From: Brevinema andersonii
GTDB lineage: Bacteria > Spirochaetota > Brevinematia > Brevinematales > Brevinemataceae
Reading direction: 5' to 3'
Assembly (NCBI RefSeq): GCF_900112165.1
Contig: NZ_FOKY01000001.1
Span: 124,001-188,000 of the forward strand
Length of the DNA: 64,000 bases
In this document: positions 7,632 through 16,293 of the stretch, one piece after another
Layout of the letters: the number at the start of each line of letters is the position of its first letter
Position numbering within the stretch: position 1 is the stretch's first letter
Notes under the pieces: generated by a model
Told to the model about the DNA's origin: nothing
The model's database searches: none
Seen by the model: the letters and a program-made list of their open reading frames with translations, nothing else
Made by a program: the position numbers and the translations under genes

Positions 7632-10600
7632 ATGAGTTCTTTTGTTCCTTTACATGTTCAATCACATTATTCTATTCTGCATGCAATACCAACTATTGAT
7701 GAACTAATTGAAAAGACACTTGAATATAAATATACTGCATTTGCGCTTACAGACAGAAACAATATGCATGCGGTTCCTGAATTTGGAAAAAAAGCATTAA
7801 GCTCTGGGATAAAACCGATTTTTGGGACACAGCTGGATATTATGGAAGAATCAAGATTTTCACGACGACCCCAAAAAGGTGAACCTGAAATTCCCAGTTA
7901 TTCTCTTATTTTACTAGCGAAAAATCACACTGGTTATCAAAATTTATTAAAAATCATTTCCAATGGATACGATGACGGCAATTTTGGACGTTTTAATGCT
8001 GATAAAAATTTACTTAAAGATTTTTCTGAAGGACTTATTTGTCTTTCATCTGATTACACAGGTGAACTCTGGCACTACGCTTACAAAAAAAATATTGACA
8101 AACTTCATCAAACAATCAATTTTTATCAAGAACTTTTTGGAAAAGACAATTTTTTTATTGAAATTCAAGATAGAAATATTCCTCAAGATAAAACAGCTAA
8201 CCATATTCTAATAGAATCTGCATATCAGTTTGATATTCCGCTTATTGCATCCAATCCAGTTAAATATATGCAACCAGAAGATTTAATTTTACTCGATATC
8301 GTAACATGTATTAAAGAAAAAGAAACAATGGCAAACACATCTCCACGTAATGGTACTGAATATTTCAAATCAGAAACTGAGATGTATGAATTATTCAAAG
8401 ACATTCCAGAAGCCATTACCAATACAAAATATGTAGCTGAATCTTGTGAATCCATTCCATTTCAAGCGGAAGGAGACCAAAGTCCACAATATGCTGTACC
8501 ACTGGGAATGACAAGTGAACAATTTCTGCGTGAAAAAAGCATGCAAGCACTAACCTTAAAATTCAACGGAAATTTACCACCAAAATATAAAGAACGCTTA
8601 GATTGGGAACTTAATATGATTTGCAAGATGGGATTTCCGAACTATTTTTTAGTAGTTGGTGATTTTGTACAGTATGCTAAAAAAAATGGTATTTTGGTTG
8701 GTCCAGGGCGAGGATCAGCTGCAGGAGCTTTGCTTAGTTATGCTCTGGATATTACTAATATTGACCCTTTAAGATATGATTTGCTTTTTGAAAGATTTCT
8801 GAATCCCGAACGCGTCTCAATGCCGGATATTGATATTGACTTTGAAGACGAACGGCGTGATGAAGTAAAAGAATATTTACGTACACGCTATGGTAACGAT
8901 AAAACAGCTGACGTTGTCACGTTCGGCTACAACAAAGCAAAAGCAGTATTAAAAGATGTAGGACGTGTTTTGGATATTCCACTCAAACGAGTCAGCGAGA
9001 TTTCAGCGTTAATGGATGCTAATGCAGACCTTGCACAACAGTCTGAGGTTTTATCCGAACTAAAAAATATTCTCAATGGTCCTAATGAACAAGAAATTCA
9101 ATGGATCTTATATTCTATTCAATTAGCAAACCGCATCCGCAACTTAGGCACTCATGCTTCTGCATTGATTGTTTCGAGGCGAAAGCTTTCGGATATTGTG
9201 CCTCTATACAAAGATCGTTCTAATACTGTTACAACACAGTTTGAAGGTAAATACCTTGAAGACAATGGTTTGCTTAAGATGGATATTCTTGGGCTTTCCA
9301 ACTTGGGAATCATTAAAGACTGTCTGCAACAAATTTTTATTCACTATCACAAACGTATCGATCCCAACGAAATACCACTGGACGATCCAAAAGTTTTTGA
9401 ATTATTCAGTTCGGGACGAACAGCAGGCATTTTTCAATTCGAATCTCAAGGCATGACCTCATACATCAAACAGCTGCAGCCAACCAATATTGAAGATTTA
9501 ATTGCCATGAATGCTCTGTATCGCCCTGGACCTATGGATAATATTCCGTCATTTATCCAGCGCAAGCATGGCTTACAAGAAATTGATTGTTATCATCCCG
9601 ACCTTGAGCCCGTTCTCAAGAATACATACGGCATTATTGTTTATCAAGAACAAGTTATGCAGATTGCGCAGATACTTTCAGGATTTTCTCTGGGTGAAGC
9701 CGATGTTGTACGTCGGATCATGGCTAAGAAAAAACCAGACGAACTTGAAAAAATACGTCCGCAATGGATCAACAGAGCTGTTGCACGAGGATATGATGCT
9801 TCATTAGCAGAACATTTATTTCAATTGCTGATCCCATTTTCAAATTATGCCTTTAATAAGTCTCATGCTGTGGCATATTCAGTACTGGCATACCAGACAG
9901 CTTGGCTGAAAGTACATTATCCTGCAGAATTTATGGCATCTTTAATGAGTTTTAACACTAACAAACATGAAGATTTAGCAAAATATATAACCGAAATCCG
10001 AAAAAGCAACATTGATATACTTGCTCCTGATATTAATATCAGTGAAGGAAATTTTACCGTAGAATATAAAAACAAAATTCCTTATATTCGTTATGGTTTC
10101 AATGCTATTAAAGGATTAGGAGAAAAAGTCAGCGAAGAAATCACCCGTGAGCGAAAATGGGGAGGAAAATATCGCAGTGTTGAAGATTTTGTTGAACGCA
10201 CAGCTAATAGTAGCGATATTCGAAAAAATAATACAGAAATTCTTATCAAAGCAGGTGCTTTTGATTCTCTTTTTGATCCTAAAGAAGTAATAGTGGAAAA
10301 AGCAATTATTTTAAATCCGCAAAATCTCAATATGTTATATTCTTACTATGAAAAAAAAGAAACAGATCCCGATGCAAATTTTTCTTTATTTTCAATTGAA
10401 GAAATAAAAGCTGCTTCAGACGGAGGATTAAAATTCGACAGAAATATTCCTCCCCTTACTACTCAACAAGAATTTCAAAATGAAGTTAAAGTTTTCGGAT
10501 TTTATTTTACTGGAAAACTATTCAATACAATTTACCAAAAAACCGGAAAATTAAGTAGTTATAAAGACGAATTAAAAGAAATTCTGCCTCTCAATACTCA

Positions 10601-11111
10601 GATCAGTTTACTGGGCTATGTTAGTGATATCAATATTATGCATAGCAATAGACGGTCTTGGGGACGCTTTACATTAAATACAGAAAATGATGCTATTATA
10701 TTATTTTTATTTGGCGATAAATTAGAAAAATTTGAACAAACTGTAACGGAACATAGTTTTATTTTTCTCAAAGCACAAATTATCGAAAGAAAAAATAAAA
10801 AAGAAGCAGAAAATACTATCGAAAAAACATATGATATAATTGATTTTATTTTGCTGGACAAAACACCTACTTTAAATGAAGTTCATATTTTACTTCCGGA
10901 AATCATTCCTTCAGAAAATTATACTACTTTACAGCAACTACAACAATTTGCAAAAGAAGGTTATCAGCAAAAAGCACATATTACTATTGTTTTTCATATT
11001 AACAAATACAACAATCCTTTAAAATCTAATGCTACTTACCGAATTAAAAAATCACCAGAACTATTGACATTGCTTGATTCTCCACTATTTTTAAGTTATT
11101 GGTTTTTATAG
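7632..11111 (+). CDS. dnaE: DNA polymerase III alpha subunit
   Basis: DnaE is the replicative polymerase catalytic subunit. At 1159 residues it matches the usual DnaE1 length. The active-site aspartates are D399 and D401 in PDIDID, with the third in MDILGL (about 551). GPGRGSAAGALLSY and NKSHAVAYSVLAYQTAWLK are standard. The N-terminal PHP domain is decayed: the expected HxH reads H8-V-Q10, the DHG motif reads DRN (41-43), the following Glu is Q67, and the later DVHY-type motif reads PVKY. It therefore probably has no metal-dependent PHP exonuclease activity. The C-terminus is diverged (OB-fold region). GGAGATAT precedes the ATG. Its stop overlaps the convergent PNP gene by six bases. Confidence 0.97.
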   Translation: MSSFVPLHVQSHYSILHAIPTIDELIEKTLEYKYTAFALTDRNNMHAVPEFGKKALSSGIKPIFGTQLDIMEESRFSRRPQKGEPEIPSYSLILLAKNHTGYQNLLKIISNGYDDGNFGRFNADKNLLKDFSEGLICLSSDYTGELWHYAYKKNIDKLHQTINFYQELFGKDNFFIEIQDRNIPQDKTANHILIESAYQFDIPLIASNPVKYMQPEDLILLDIVTCIKEKETMANTSPRNGTEYFKSETEMYELFKDIPEAITNTKYVAESCESIPFQAEGDQSPQYAVPLGMTSEQFLREKSMQALTLKFNGNLPPKYKERLDWELNMICKMGFPNYFLVVGDFVQYAKKNGILVGPGRGSAAGALLSYALDITNIDPLRYDLLFERFLNPERVSMPDIDIDFEDERRDEVKEYLRTRYGNDKTADVVTFGYNKAKAVLKDVGRVLDIPLKRVSEISALMDANADLAQQSEVLSELKNILNGPNEQEIQWILYSIQLANRIRNLGTHASALIVSRRKLSDIVPLYKDRSNTVTTQFEGKYLEDNGLLKMDILGLSNLGIIKDCLQQIFIHYHKRIDPNEIPLDDPKVFELFSSGRTAGIFQFESQGMTSYIKQLQPTNIEDLIAMNALYRPGPMDNIPSFIQRKHGLQEIDCYHPDLEPVLKNTYGIIVYQEQVMQIAQILSGFSLGEADVVRRIMAKKKPDELEKIRPQWINRAVARGYDASLAEHLFQLLIPFSNYAFNKSHAVAYSVLAYQTAWLKVHYPAEFMASLMSFNTNKHEDLAKYITEIRKSNIDILAPDINISEGNFTVEYKNKIPYIRYGFNAIKGLGEKVSEEITRERKWGGKYRSVEDFVERTANSSDIRKNNTEILIKAGAFDSLFDPKEVIVEKAIILNPQNLNMLYSYYEKKETDPDANFSLFSIEEIKAASDGGLKFDRNIPPLTTQQEFQNEVKVFGFYFTGKLFNTIYQKTGKLSSYKDELKEILPLNTQISLLGYVSDINIMHSNRRSWGRFTLNTENDAIILFLFGDKLEKFEQTVTEHSFIFLKAQIIERKNKKEAENTIEKTYDIIDFILLDKTPTLNEVHILLPEIIPSENYTTLQQLQQFAKEGYQQKAHITIVFHINKYNNPLKSNATYRIKKSPELLTLLDSPLFLSYWFL

Positions 11112-11915
11112 ATTTGCTGTATTACAAATCAACAAATGGCCAACAATAGAAGCAAGTCGACCACCAGCTGACTTTCCTTGTTGTAATACTTCTTCATGAT
11201 TTATAGGAACCGCCCCCAACCCAGCTGCTTGATTAGTAATCATCGAAAAACCAAGTACCCTCATTTTGTAATACCGCGCTAAAATAGTTTCCATCACAGT
11301 CGACATCCCTACTGCATCTATTCCTAATTTACGGAACATTTGCACTTCAGCTGGCGTTTCGTACTGAGGACCCAGCACTGAACCATATATTCCAGATTTA
11401 ACACCAAATGCTTCACTAAGATGAGGTAGTAAACTAACATCATAAGCATTCTGCATATCTAGAAAACGTTGATTTCCTTCTACTCCAATCAATGGAGAAT
11501 CATTCTGCGTTTTGATATGATCGGAAATAAGCATAATATCACCCACATGAATATCTGGATTGATTGAACCAGCCGCATTCGTCAATATTGCTGTACGAGC
11601 GTTAAGTTCTCCAGCAACAGCAATGGGAAACGCAGTTGTAAAGGCATCATGACCTTCGTACATATGGCGTCTCCCTTGCATCAACAAAACATTCTTGCCA
11701 TGATGCTCAACATATACGAAATTACTTGAATGGCCCGCAACACTAGAACTATTCATATTGGGCACTTGATGATAAGGAATAATTTCCTTATCCGGAAAAA
11801 TATCAACGATAGAAGACAATCCAGAACCTAAAACTACAGCAATATCAATTTTTTTAATATTTTTACTTCTAAAAAAGTCAACTGTTTCAAAGATTTGTTG
11901 TTTATTATATGGCAT
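11106..11915 (-). CDS. Purine nucleoside phosphorylase, trimeric (class I/PunA-type) family
   Basis: This 269-residue enzyme splits purine nucleosides with phosphate to base and ribose-1-phosphate, for salvage. Family motifs in order: VVLGSGLSSI, AGHSSNFVYVE, MQGRRHMYEGHD (phosphate site), TNAAGSINPDIHVGDIMLI, and the purine-site region VGMSTVMETILARY with MITNQAAGLG. The start at 11915 follows GGGAGGCTAT; the open frame continues 32 codons further into yebC but that part does not belong to the family. The gene is 10 bases after yebC and likely co-transcribed with it. The substrate range (guanosine/inosine versus adenosine) is not certain, but the asparagine in ITNQAAG is the usual 6-oxopurine determinant. 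Confidence 0.92.
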   Translation of the reverse strand: MPYNKQQIFETVDFFRSKNIKKIDIAVVLGSGLSSIVDIFPDKEIIPYHQVPNMNSSSVAGHSSNFVYVEHHGKNVLLMQGRRHMYEGHDAFTTAFPIAVAGELNARTAILTNAAGSINPDIHVGDIMLISDHIKTQNDSPLIGVEGNQRFLDMQNAYDVSLLPHLSEAFGVKSGIYGSVLGPQYETPAEVQMFRKLGIDAVGMSTVMETILARYYKMRVLGFSMITNQAAGLGAVPINHEEVLQQGKSAGGRLASIVGHLLICNTANL

Positions 11916-11925
11916 ATAGCCTCCC

Positions 11926-12672
11926 TTAACTATGAAACTCTTGAGCTGCTTGCGCATCAAGATCAGCATTACTGGACACACTCGACACATCATCCAAGTC
12001 TTCCAAAGCATCTACCAATTTGAGAAAAGATATTGTTTTTTCCTTATCGAGTGCAATTTTATTTTGAGGTACTTGAGTAATTTCAGAACTATTAGGTTTA
12101 AAGCCAGCATTTTCTAAAAAATCACTCACTGTATTGTAGTTTTCTAAGGAAATAAATACTTCAATAACCCCATCTTCAGAAATTACATCATCAGCACCTG
12201 CCTCTAATGCCGCTTCCATCAAATTGTTCTCATCAACTAAAGTACTATCAAATACCATATACCCTTTCATATTAAACATCCAAGCAACACAATTCGGCTC
12301 ACCCAAACTTCCTCCAAATTTCGAGAACACATTACGAACATCAGCTGCAGCTCTATTTTTATTATCCGTCGTCACATTCACCAATACCGCAACTCCTCCA
12401 GGACCATATCCTTCATAAACAAATGATTCATAATTCACACCATCAAGCTCACCTGATCCACGTTTAAGTGCGCGTTCTATATTATCTTTGGGCATATTAG
12501 CACTGCGTGCTTTATCAATAGCTGCTCTCAACCGTATATTCAAACCAGGATCGGAACCATTTTTTGCTGCAATAATAATATCTTTAGCTAGCTTTGAGAA
12601 CAAATTACTACGTTTTGCATCTTGTGCACCTTTTCTATGTTTTATATTGGCCCATTTACTATGACCTGCCAT
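11926..12672 (-). CDS. YebC/PmpR (TACO1) family protein
   Basis: This 248-residue protein begins with the family signature MAGHSKWANIKHRKGAQDA and carries FSKLAKDIIIAAKNGG-like, ARSANMPKDNIERALKRG and YEGYGPGGVAVLV motifs. YebC proteins have been described as transcriptional regulators and, more recently, as ribosome-associated factors that ease translation of proline stretches; which applies here is not visible. The start at 12672 follows AAGGGGTGAAT. The gene lies after a hairpin at 12691-12714 and 10 bases before the PNP gene. YebC often neighbours ruvC/ruvAB; here ruvB is only 6 kb away but in a different unit. Confidence 0.93.
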   Translation of the reverse strand: MAGHSKWANIKHRKGAQDAKRSNLFSKLAKDIIIAAKNGSDPGLNIRLRAAIDKARSANMPKDNIERALKRGSGELDGVNYESFVYEGYGPGGVAVLVNVTTDNKNRAAADVRNVFSKFGGSLGEPNCVAWMFNMKGYMVFDSTLVDENNLMEAALEAGADDVISEDGVIEVFISLENYNTVSDFLENAGFKPNSSEITQVPQNKIALDKEKTISFLKLVDALEDLDDVSSVSSNADLDAQAAQEFHS

Positions 12673-12690
12673 ATTCACCCCTTATATAAT

Positions 12691-12714
12691 AAGGGCAATC
12701 AAAAGATTACCCTT
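12691..12714 (-). terminator. Hairpin between OmpL47-like gene and yebC
   Basis: A 10-bp stem (AAGGGTAATC with GATTGCCCTT on the transcribed strand, one G-U pair) has a UUUU loop. It follows the OmpL47-like stop by 23 bases. The tail is A/T-rich but without a solid T-run, so termination may be partial. Confidence 0.5.
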
Positions 12715-12737
12715 AACAATATTTTATATTGGATTTT

Positions 12738-13955
12738 TTACTCAGTAACAGGAGATATTTCGCCAGAAGGTACTTCATTACTGGCTTCAACAGCTAATGT
12801 AGTAGGTTCTTCTTCTGTAGGCACTACAACAGAATCAGTATCTTTCTCATTTTTTTCTTCTTCAAATGAATTAGATGAATTCTCTTCTTCAGTCATAGGT
12901 TGAGAAGATTCGGTAGTCATGCTATTCTCGTCACCAATATAAGATGCATCACCTGAAGGAGCTTGCATATCAACAACAACACTATACACAACTTCCTCAC
13001 TTTCATTTCCGACAATATCAACAGCTTTCACTTTGATATCATATTCATCAGCATCTTTGAGCCTAATCGCAATTTCTTCATCATATTTTTGATATTCACC
13101 ATCATTAATAGAAAATAAAATCTTATCCACTTTGGTCTCATTATCAAACGCACCCACATAAATAGGATCACGTGAAGAAATATAACGAATACCATTAGTT
13201 TCATAGGCACGGGCAAAAACATCAACAACAGGAGGTGTAGCATCTAAATATAAAGTTGTTTTCCGAACTTCTGTAACATTGCTGACCATATCAGTAGCTT
13301 TATAATACAAATGCAAAATAGTATTTGAAGAATATCCTAGGTTTGATAAAGTAAATTCATTTTCATACCGGACAAAATCTTGATTATTAGTGGAAAACTC
13401 AGTAAATGCAACACCTGTTATATCATCAAACATTTTAAATCTAATCTTTGTATTCAACCCAACATAAGTATATCCAGACGCCTTATAGGGTATCGGATCA
13501 AATAAAGGTTCTAATACTCGAGGCGCCGTAGCATCAATATACACCTCAAAAACTTTGGAATAAGACACATTTCCTACTCTATCAACAAATTTATAAGAAA
13601 TTGTATGATTACCCTCTTCTGTTAATGCAATAGGAGCTTTATAAAAAGCATATTCACCTCCGTCAATGGAAACAAATATATTTTCCAATCCTGATTGTTC
13701 ATCAACACCTTGTACTTCAAAGCGAGCCATTGGCGAAGCATAAAGCATATCACCCTGTTTTAAGGTATAACCCACATTATCAACAAACATTTTTTCTGTA
13801 GGAGATGTCTCATTTTCAAGCACAGATGTTTCTTGTTGTTCTGTATCAACGGCAACCTCTTGAGCAGGTTCTTCAGGAGCCGTTACTTCAGCTTCTTGGG
13901 CATAAAGCATTACAGTTGTAAATAAAAATGAAGTTATAAGCCACTTTTTTTTCAT
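12738..13955 (-). CDS. Exported protein with OmpL47-type Ig-like repeats
   Basis: This 405-residue protein starts with a clear signal peptide (KKKW, a hydrophobic run, then LYAQ). The mature part holds about three repeats of roughly 95 residues with the pattern of the OmpL47 domain: a line like FVSIDGGEYAFYKAPIAL, then GNHTISYKFVDRVGNVS, then VYIDATAPRV. The same pattern returns at TLYLDATPPVV and VVVDMQAPS. The last 75 residues are a Ser/Thr/Glu-rich tail. OmpL47-type domains are known from Leptospira and treponemal envelope proteins; the function is not established. I use the ATG at 13955 (after AGAGG) because it gives the signal peptide at the N-terminus. It is probably periplasmic or surface-located. 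Confidence 0.75.
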   Translation of the reverse strand: MKKKWLITSFLFTTVMLYAQEAEVTAPEEPAQEVAVDTEQQETSVLENETSPTEKMFVDNVGYTLKQGDMLYASPMARFEVQGVDEQSGLENIFVSIDGGEYAFYKAPIALTEEGNHTISYKFVDRVGNVSYSKVFEVYIDATAPRVLEPLFDPIPYKASGYTYVGLNTKIRFKMFDDITGVAFTEFSTNNQDFVRYENEFTLSNLGYSSNTILHLYYKATDMVSNVTEVRKTTLYLDATPPVVDVFARAYETNGIRYISSRDPIYVGAFDNETKVDKILFSINDGEYQKYDEEIAIRLKDADEYDIKVKAVDIVGNESEEVVYSVVVDMQAPSGDASYIGDENSMTTESSQPMTEEENSSNSFEEEKNEKDTDSVVVPTEEEPTTLAVEASNEVPSGEISPVTE

Positions 13956-14012
13956 TGTTTTTCCTCTCAAAGAATTAAAATTTCACTATACTACTGTAGT
14001 TTCTACTACCGG

Positions 14013-14576
14013 CTAATTACCATTTAATTGGGCATGAAGTGCCTGTTCTTCTTCACTGTCAAGAATACTTTTTGTATTTAAGACAACGTAAATTTCTTCC
14101 CCTACATGCAAAATACCCAAAATAACAGCCTGATTCATATGACCCATTGCTTCCGCATTTTGAATATCAGAATCATTTGCAGTAAGAATTTTATCCAAAT
14201 TATCTACTAACAACCCAACAAGTACAGAACCTATTTTTACAATAATCAGTTTATAGGAAGATGTTTTTACCTGTTGATGTTTATTGCCAACATCCTTTTC
14301 ATGAGAAGATTTGGATTCTAATGACAACTCACTCTTGGGCAGATCAAAAAAATTATCTCTATTTTGTTCTTCAACAGACCATTTTTGAGAATATATTTTT
14401 TTATGTATAGAGATAATAGGTGTTATTCTTCCCCGAAGATTAATAACACCTTCAACAAAATCAGGAAAATTAGGCATATATGTCATTGTATTTTCGCGAC
14501 ACACTTCCTGTACATCCATTATTTCAATACAATAGCGATTACCTACAGCTTCGAAAGCCACAAATTGCTTTTCCAT
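14013..14576 (-). CDS. CheW-like chemotaxis adaptor with inserted loop
   Basis: CheW couples chemoreceptors to the CheA kinase. The 187-residue protein has the CheW pattern QFVAFEAVGNRYCIEIMDVQ at the start, then FVEGVINLRGRITPIISI (41-57), then VGLLVDNLDKIL (120-131) and ILHVGEEIYVVLNTKSI. Residues 63-106 are an extra hydrophilic loop, rich in Ser, Lys and Asn, that splits the two halves; ordinary CheW proteins are about 150-165 residues. The start at 14576 is chosen because the family begins there; upstream codons run through the promoter. No other chemotaxis gene is adjacent. It could be the main CheW or a secondary adaptor. Confidence 0.85.
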   Translation of the reverse strand: MEKQFVAFEAVGNRYCIEIMDVQEVCRENTMTYMPNFPDFVEGVINLRGRITPIISIHKKIYSQKWSVEEQNRDNFFDLPKSELSLESKSSHEKDVGNKHQQVKTSSYKLIIVKIGSVLVGLLVDNLDKILTANDSDIQNAEAMGHMNQAVILGILHVGEEIYVVLNTKSILDSEEEQALHAQLNGN

Positions 14577-14613
14577 AAACAAAACCTGCCAAAATAACAC
14601 AATCAGATTAATT

Positions 14614-14642
14614 ATTATATTACTTTTGGAAAAAAATCGCAA
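14614..14642 (-). promoter_or_regulatory. Sigma-70 promoter of the cheW-like gene
   Basis: TTGCGA (14637-14642), 17 bases, then a perfect TATAAT (14614-14619) on the minus strand, 37 bases before the start codon. Confidence 0.7.
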
Positions 14643-14673
14643 GTATTTGAATCAAAAATACCTGAGAATCTTG

Positions 14674-16125
14674 TTATTTTTTAAAAAAATTAATCGATAT
14701 GCTATCATGACGCCCTATTTTTGCATCCACTTCTTCCAGATAAAAATACCATTCAATAGACTCTAAAGCTACCATAAAATCATATGGCAAAGGAAAAAAT
14801 GGCGATCGCACTGTTTGCAAAACTTGTGCCGCATTAATATAAAAACGTCCTCCATATATAGTCTTGCTAATCCGCTGAAATGCAGGAGGTACTTGACTAA
14901 GAAAACCTTTTCTATTCTCATAAATATTATGCACTAATTTATTCAAACTGTCTTCGGAAGTAGTAATTATAGCATGCCCTTCAGCTAAACCAAACCAAAC
15001 AACAAAATCACCAGTATCCCAACCATAAAAATTACGAGTAAAAAGCGATTTACCTTTAATTTTTTTACCATTTTTATGAGCCAAATTGACAGTGTTTACA
15101 AAAAATTGTTCTACTTTATCTTGGCTCACTACAGGACTGATTAATGTGACATCAATATTTTTTGTTTGAATATCAAACGCACGTACTATATAAGAGTTTC
15201 TCCCGCCCATATAGCGGAAAAAACCATCTTTCAAATTAATACCGGCTTGTTCGAATTTATTAAGAAGATTTTTCACACCCAATTCATCCGCCTTATCGAT
15301 AGCCCCTATTGCATCAATGAAAGCAGAGGTATCTAAATAAGTTTGCCCTATTAATGCCGCTGTTCCATCTTCGTAATCAAGAAAATTGATTCTTTGTGTT
15401 TTGTAAGGAACCATACTCTTTCGCAATGCTGATTGTACCTGTGGATCCTTATAGACTGTATATAGATCCAATGTAATATCATCGTAGTTGATGCTGAAAA
15501 TGCCGCCGATCCTGTCACCTTCTGGAAAAGGGTGTAACTTCAGGGAAGATTTGCGTTCATTCAAATAATTAGCTGTCATCCAAACAAAATTCTGATCCCA
15601 ACGAAATGACAAAGCTTTAGCAATTTGTTTAAATTCAGAAGTATTTTGCAGACCCTTAAAGCGATAAAATTCCAATATTTCCGGAGAAGCAGAAAAAATA
15701 ATAAAATTTCCTTCAATACGATACGGCATAGGTACAGGCAGACGATCGAGATAAGATGTCAAAAGGTTTTTATTTTTTATTGTAAAAATCATATAACCTT
15801 TCTTTGGAGCAAGATGAACATAAGCTACAGCACCATTCTCATCAATGCCGATAGAAGCAGCTCCATGGGGATTTAAAATGCTAACACCTAAACGATCCCT
15901 TAAACGTGCCCGCAATAAAGAGATACTTTTTTCATATTCAGCACCGGTAAACTTTTTGATTAGCTGAAGGAGATCACCAGAACCAGTTTTGAGGACAGGA
16001 ACAAAAAGCGCTAATTCACCATCCAGCACATATGGTGCTATCTCAGGATTTGCAAAACCAAAGCCTGGAAAAAACAGTAAGAAAAAAAATATGATTTTGT
16101 TTTTTGACATTACTTTATAATCCAT
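14674..16125 (-). CDS. Secreted or lipid-free periplasmic protein of unknown function
   Basis: I do not recognise this 483-residue protein with confidence. It has a typical signal peptide (KNK, then FFFLLFFPGFGFA) and a mature part of alternating beta and alpha segments with no membrane helix. Phrases such as YVHLAPKKGYMIFTIKN and DFVVWFGLAEGHAIITTSEDSLNKL resemble DUF3352-type proteins, but this is a weak impression. The start is ambiguous: the ATG at 16125 has AAGGA four bases upstream, but the promoter -10 box ends only nine bases away, which would leave almost no leader. The ATG at 16110 would give a leader of about 17 bases and a signal peptide starting MSKNK. It is transcribed separately from cheW. 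Confidence 0.7.
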   Translation of the reverse strand: MDYKVMSKNKIIFFFLLFFPGFGFANPEIAPYVLDGELALFVPVLKTGSGDLLQLIKKFTGAEYEKSISLLRARLRDRLGVSILNPHGAASIGIDENGAVAYVHLAPKKGYMIFTIKNKNLLTSYLDRLPVPMPYRIEGNFIIFSASPEILEFYRFKGLQNTSEFKQIAKALSFRWDQNFVWMTANYLNERKSSLKLHPFPEGDRIGGIFSINYDDITLDLYTVYKDPQVQSALRKSMVPYKTQRINFLDYEDGTAALIGQTYLDTSAFIDAIGAIDKADELGVKNLLNKFEQAGINLKDGFFRYMGGRNSYIVRAFDIQTKNIDVTLISPVVSQDKVEQFFVNTVNLAHKNGKKIKGKSLFTRNFYGWDTGDFVVWFGLAEGHAIITTSEDSLNKLVHNIYENRKGFLSQVPPAFQRISKTIYGGRFYINAAQVLQTVRSPFFPLPYDFMVALESIEWYFYLEEVDAKIGRHDSISINFFKK

Positions 16126-16134
16126 TTTTCCTTA

Positions 16135-16163
16135 ATTATAACTTTTTTTCTCAAAATTTTCAA
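16135..16163 (-). promoter_or_regulatory. Sigma-70 promoter of the secreted-protein gene, close to its start
   Basis: TTGAAA (16158-16163), 17 bases, TATAAT (16135-16140) on the minus strand. Transcription would begin near 16128, which makes an ATG at 16125 nearly leaderless. Confidence 0.65.
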
Positions 16164-16200
16164 CTTTACAGAACTTTTAGGAAAAATAACTGCTAAAGTC

Positions 16201-16229
16201 TTGCAAAAATCGCAAGAAAATCGTATTCT
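16201..16229 (+). promoter_or_regulatory. Likely promoter of the ABC transporter gene, with a dyad on the -35 box
   Basis: TTGCAA (16201-16206), 17 bases, TATTCT (16224-16229). The -35 box is half of a small inverted repeat, CTTGC (16200-16204) and GCAAG (16212-16216), that could be an operator. The -10 is a moderate match. Confidence 0.45.
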
Positions 16230-16235
16230 TTATAT

Positions 16236-16257
16236 AAGTGTTAATTAAGTGTTAATT
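16236..16257 (+). repeat. 11-bp perfect tandem repeat upstream of the ABC transporter gene
   Basis: AAGTGTTAATT occurs twice in a row with no gap (16236-16246, 16247-16257), in the region expected to be the transcript leader. The 11-base period is about one DNA turn, so two proteins could bind the same face. It may also be chance in AT-rich DNA. Confidence 0.8.
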
Positions 16258-16293
16258 TTTTGGACTTGATCTAAAACAATAAGGAATTCAACA

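Noticed and set aside
9169-9456. Second plus-strand frame inside dnaE
   Set aside because: Out-of-frame with the continuous, motif-rich DnaE.
13990-14012. GTAGT/ACTAC hairpin before the OmpL47-like gene
   Set aside because: Only five base pairs with no T-run; too weak to call a terminator or operator.
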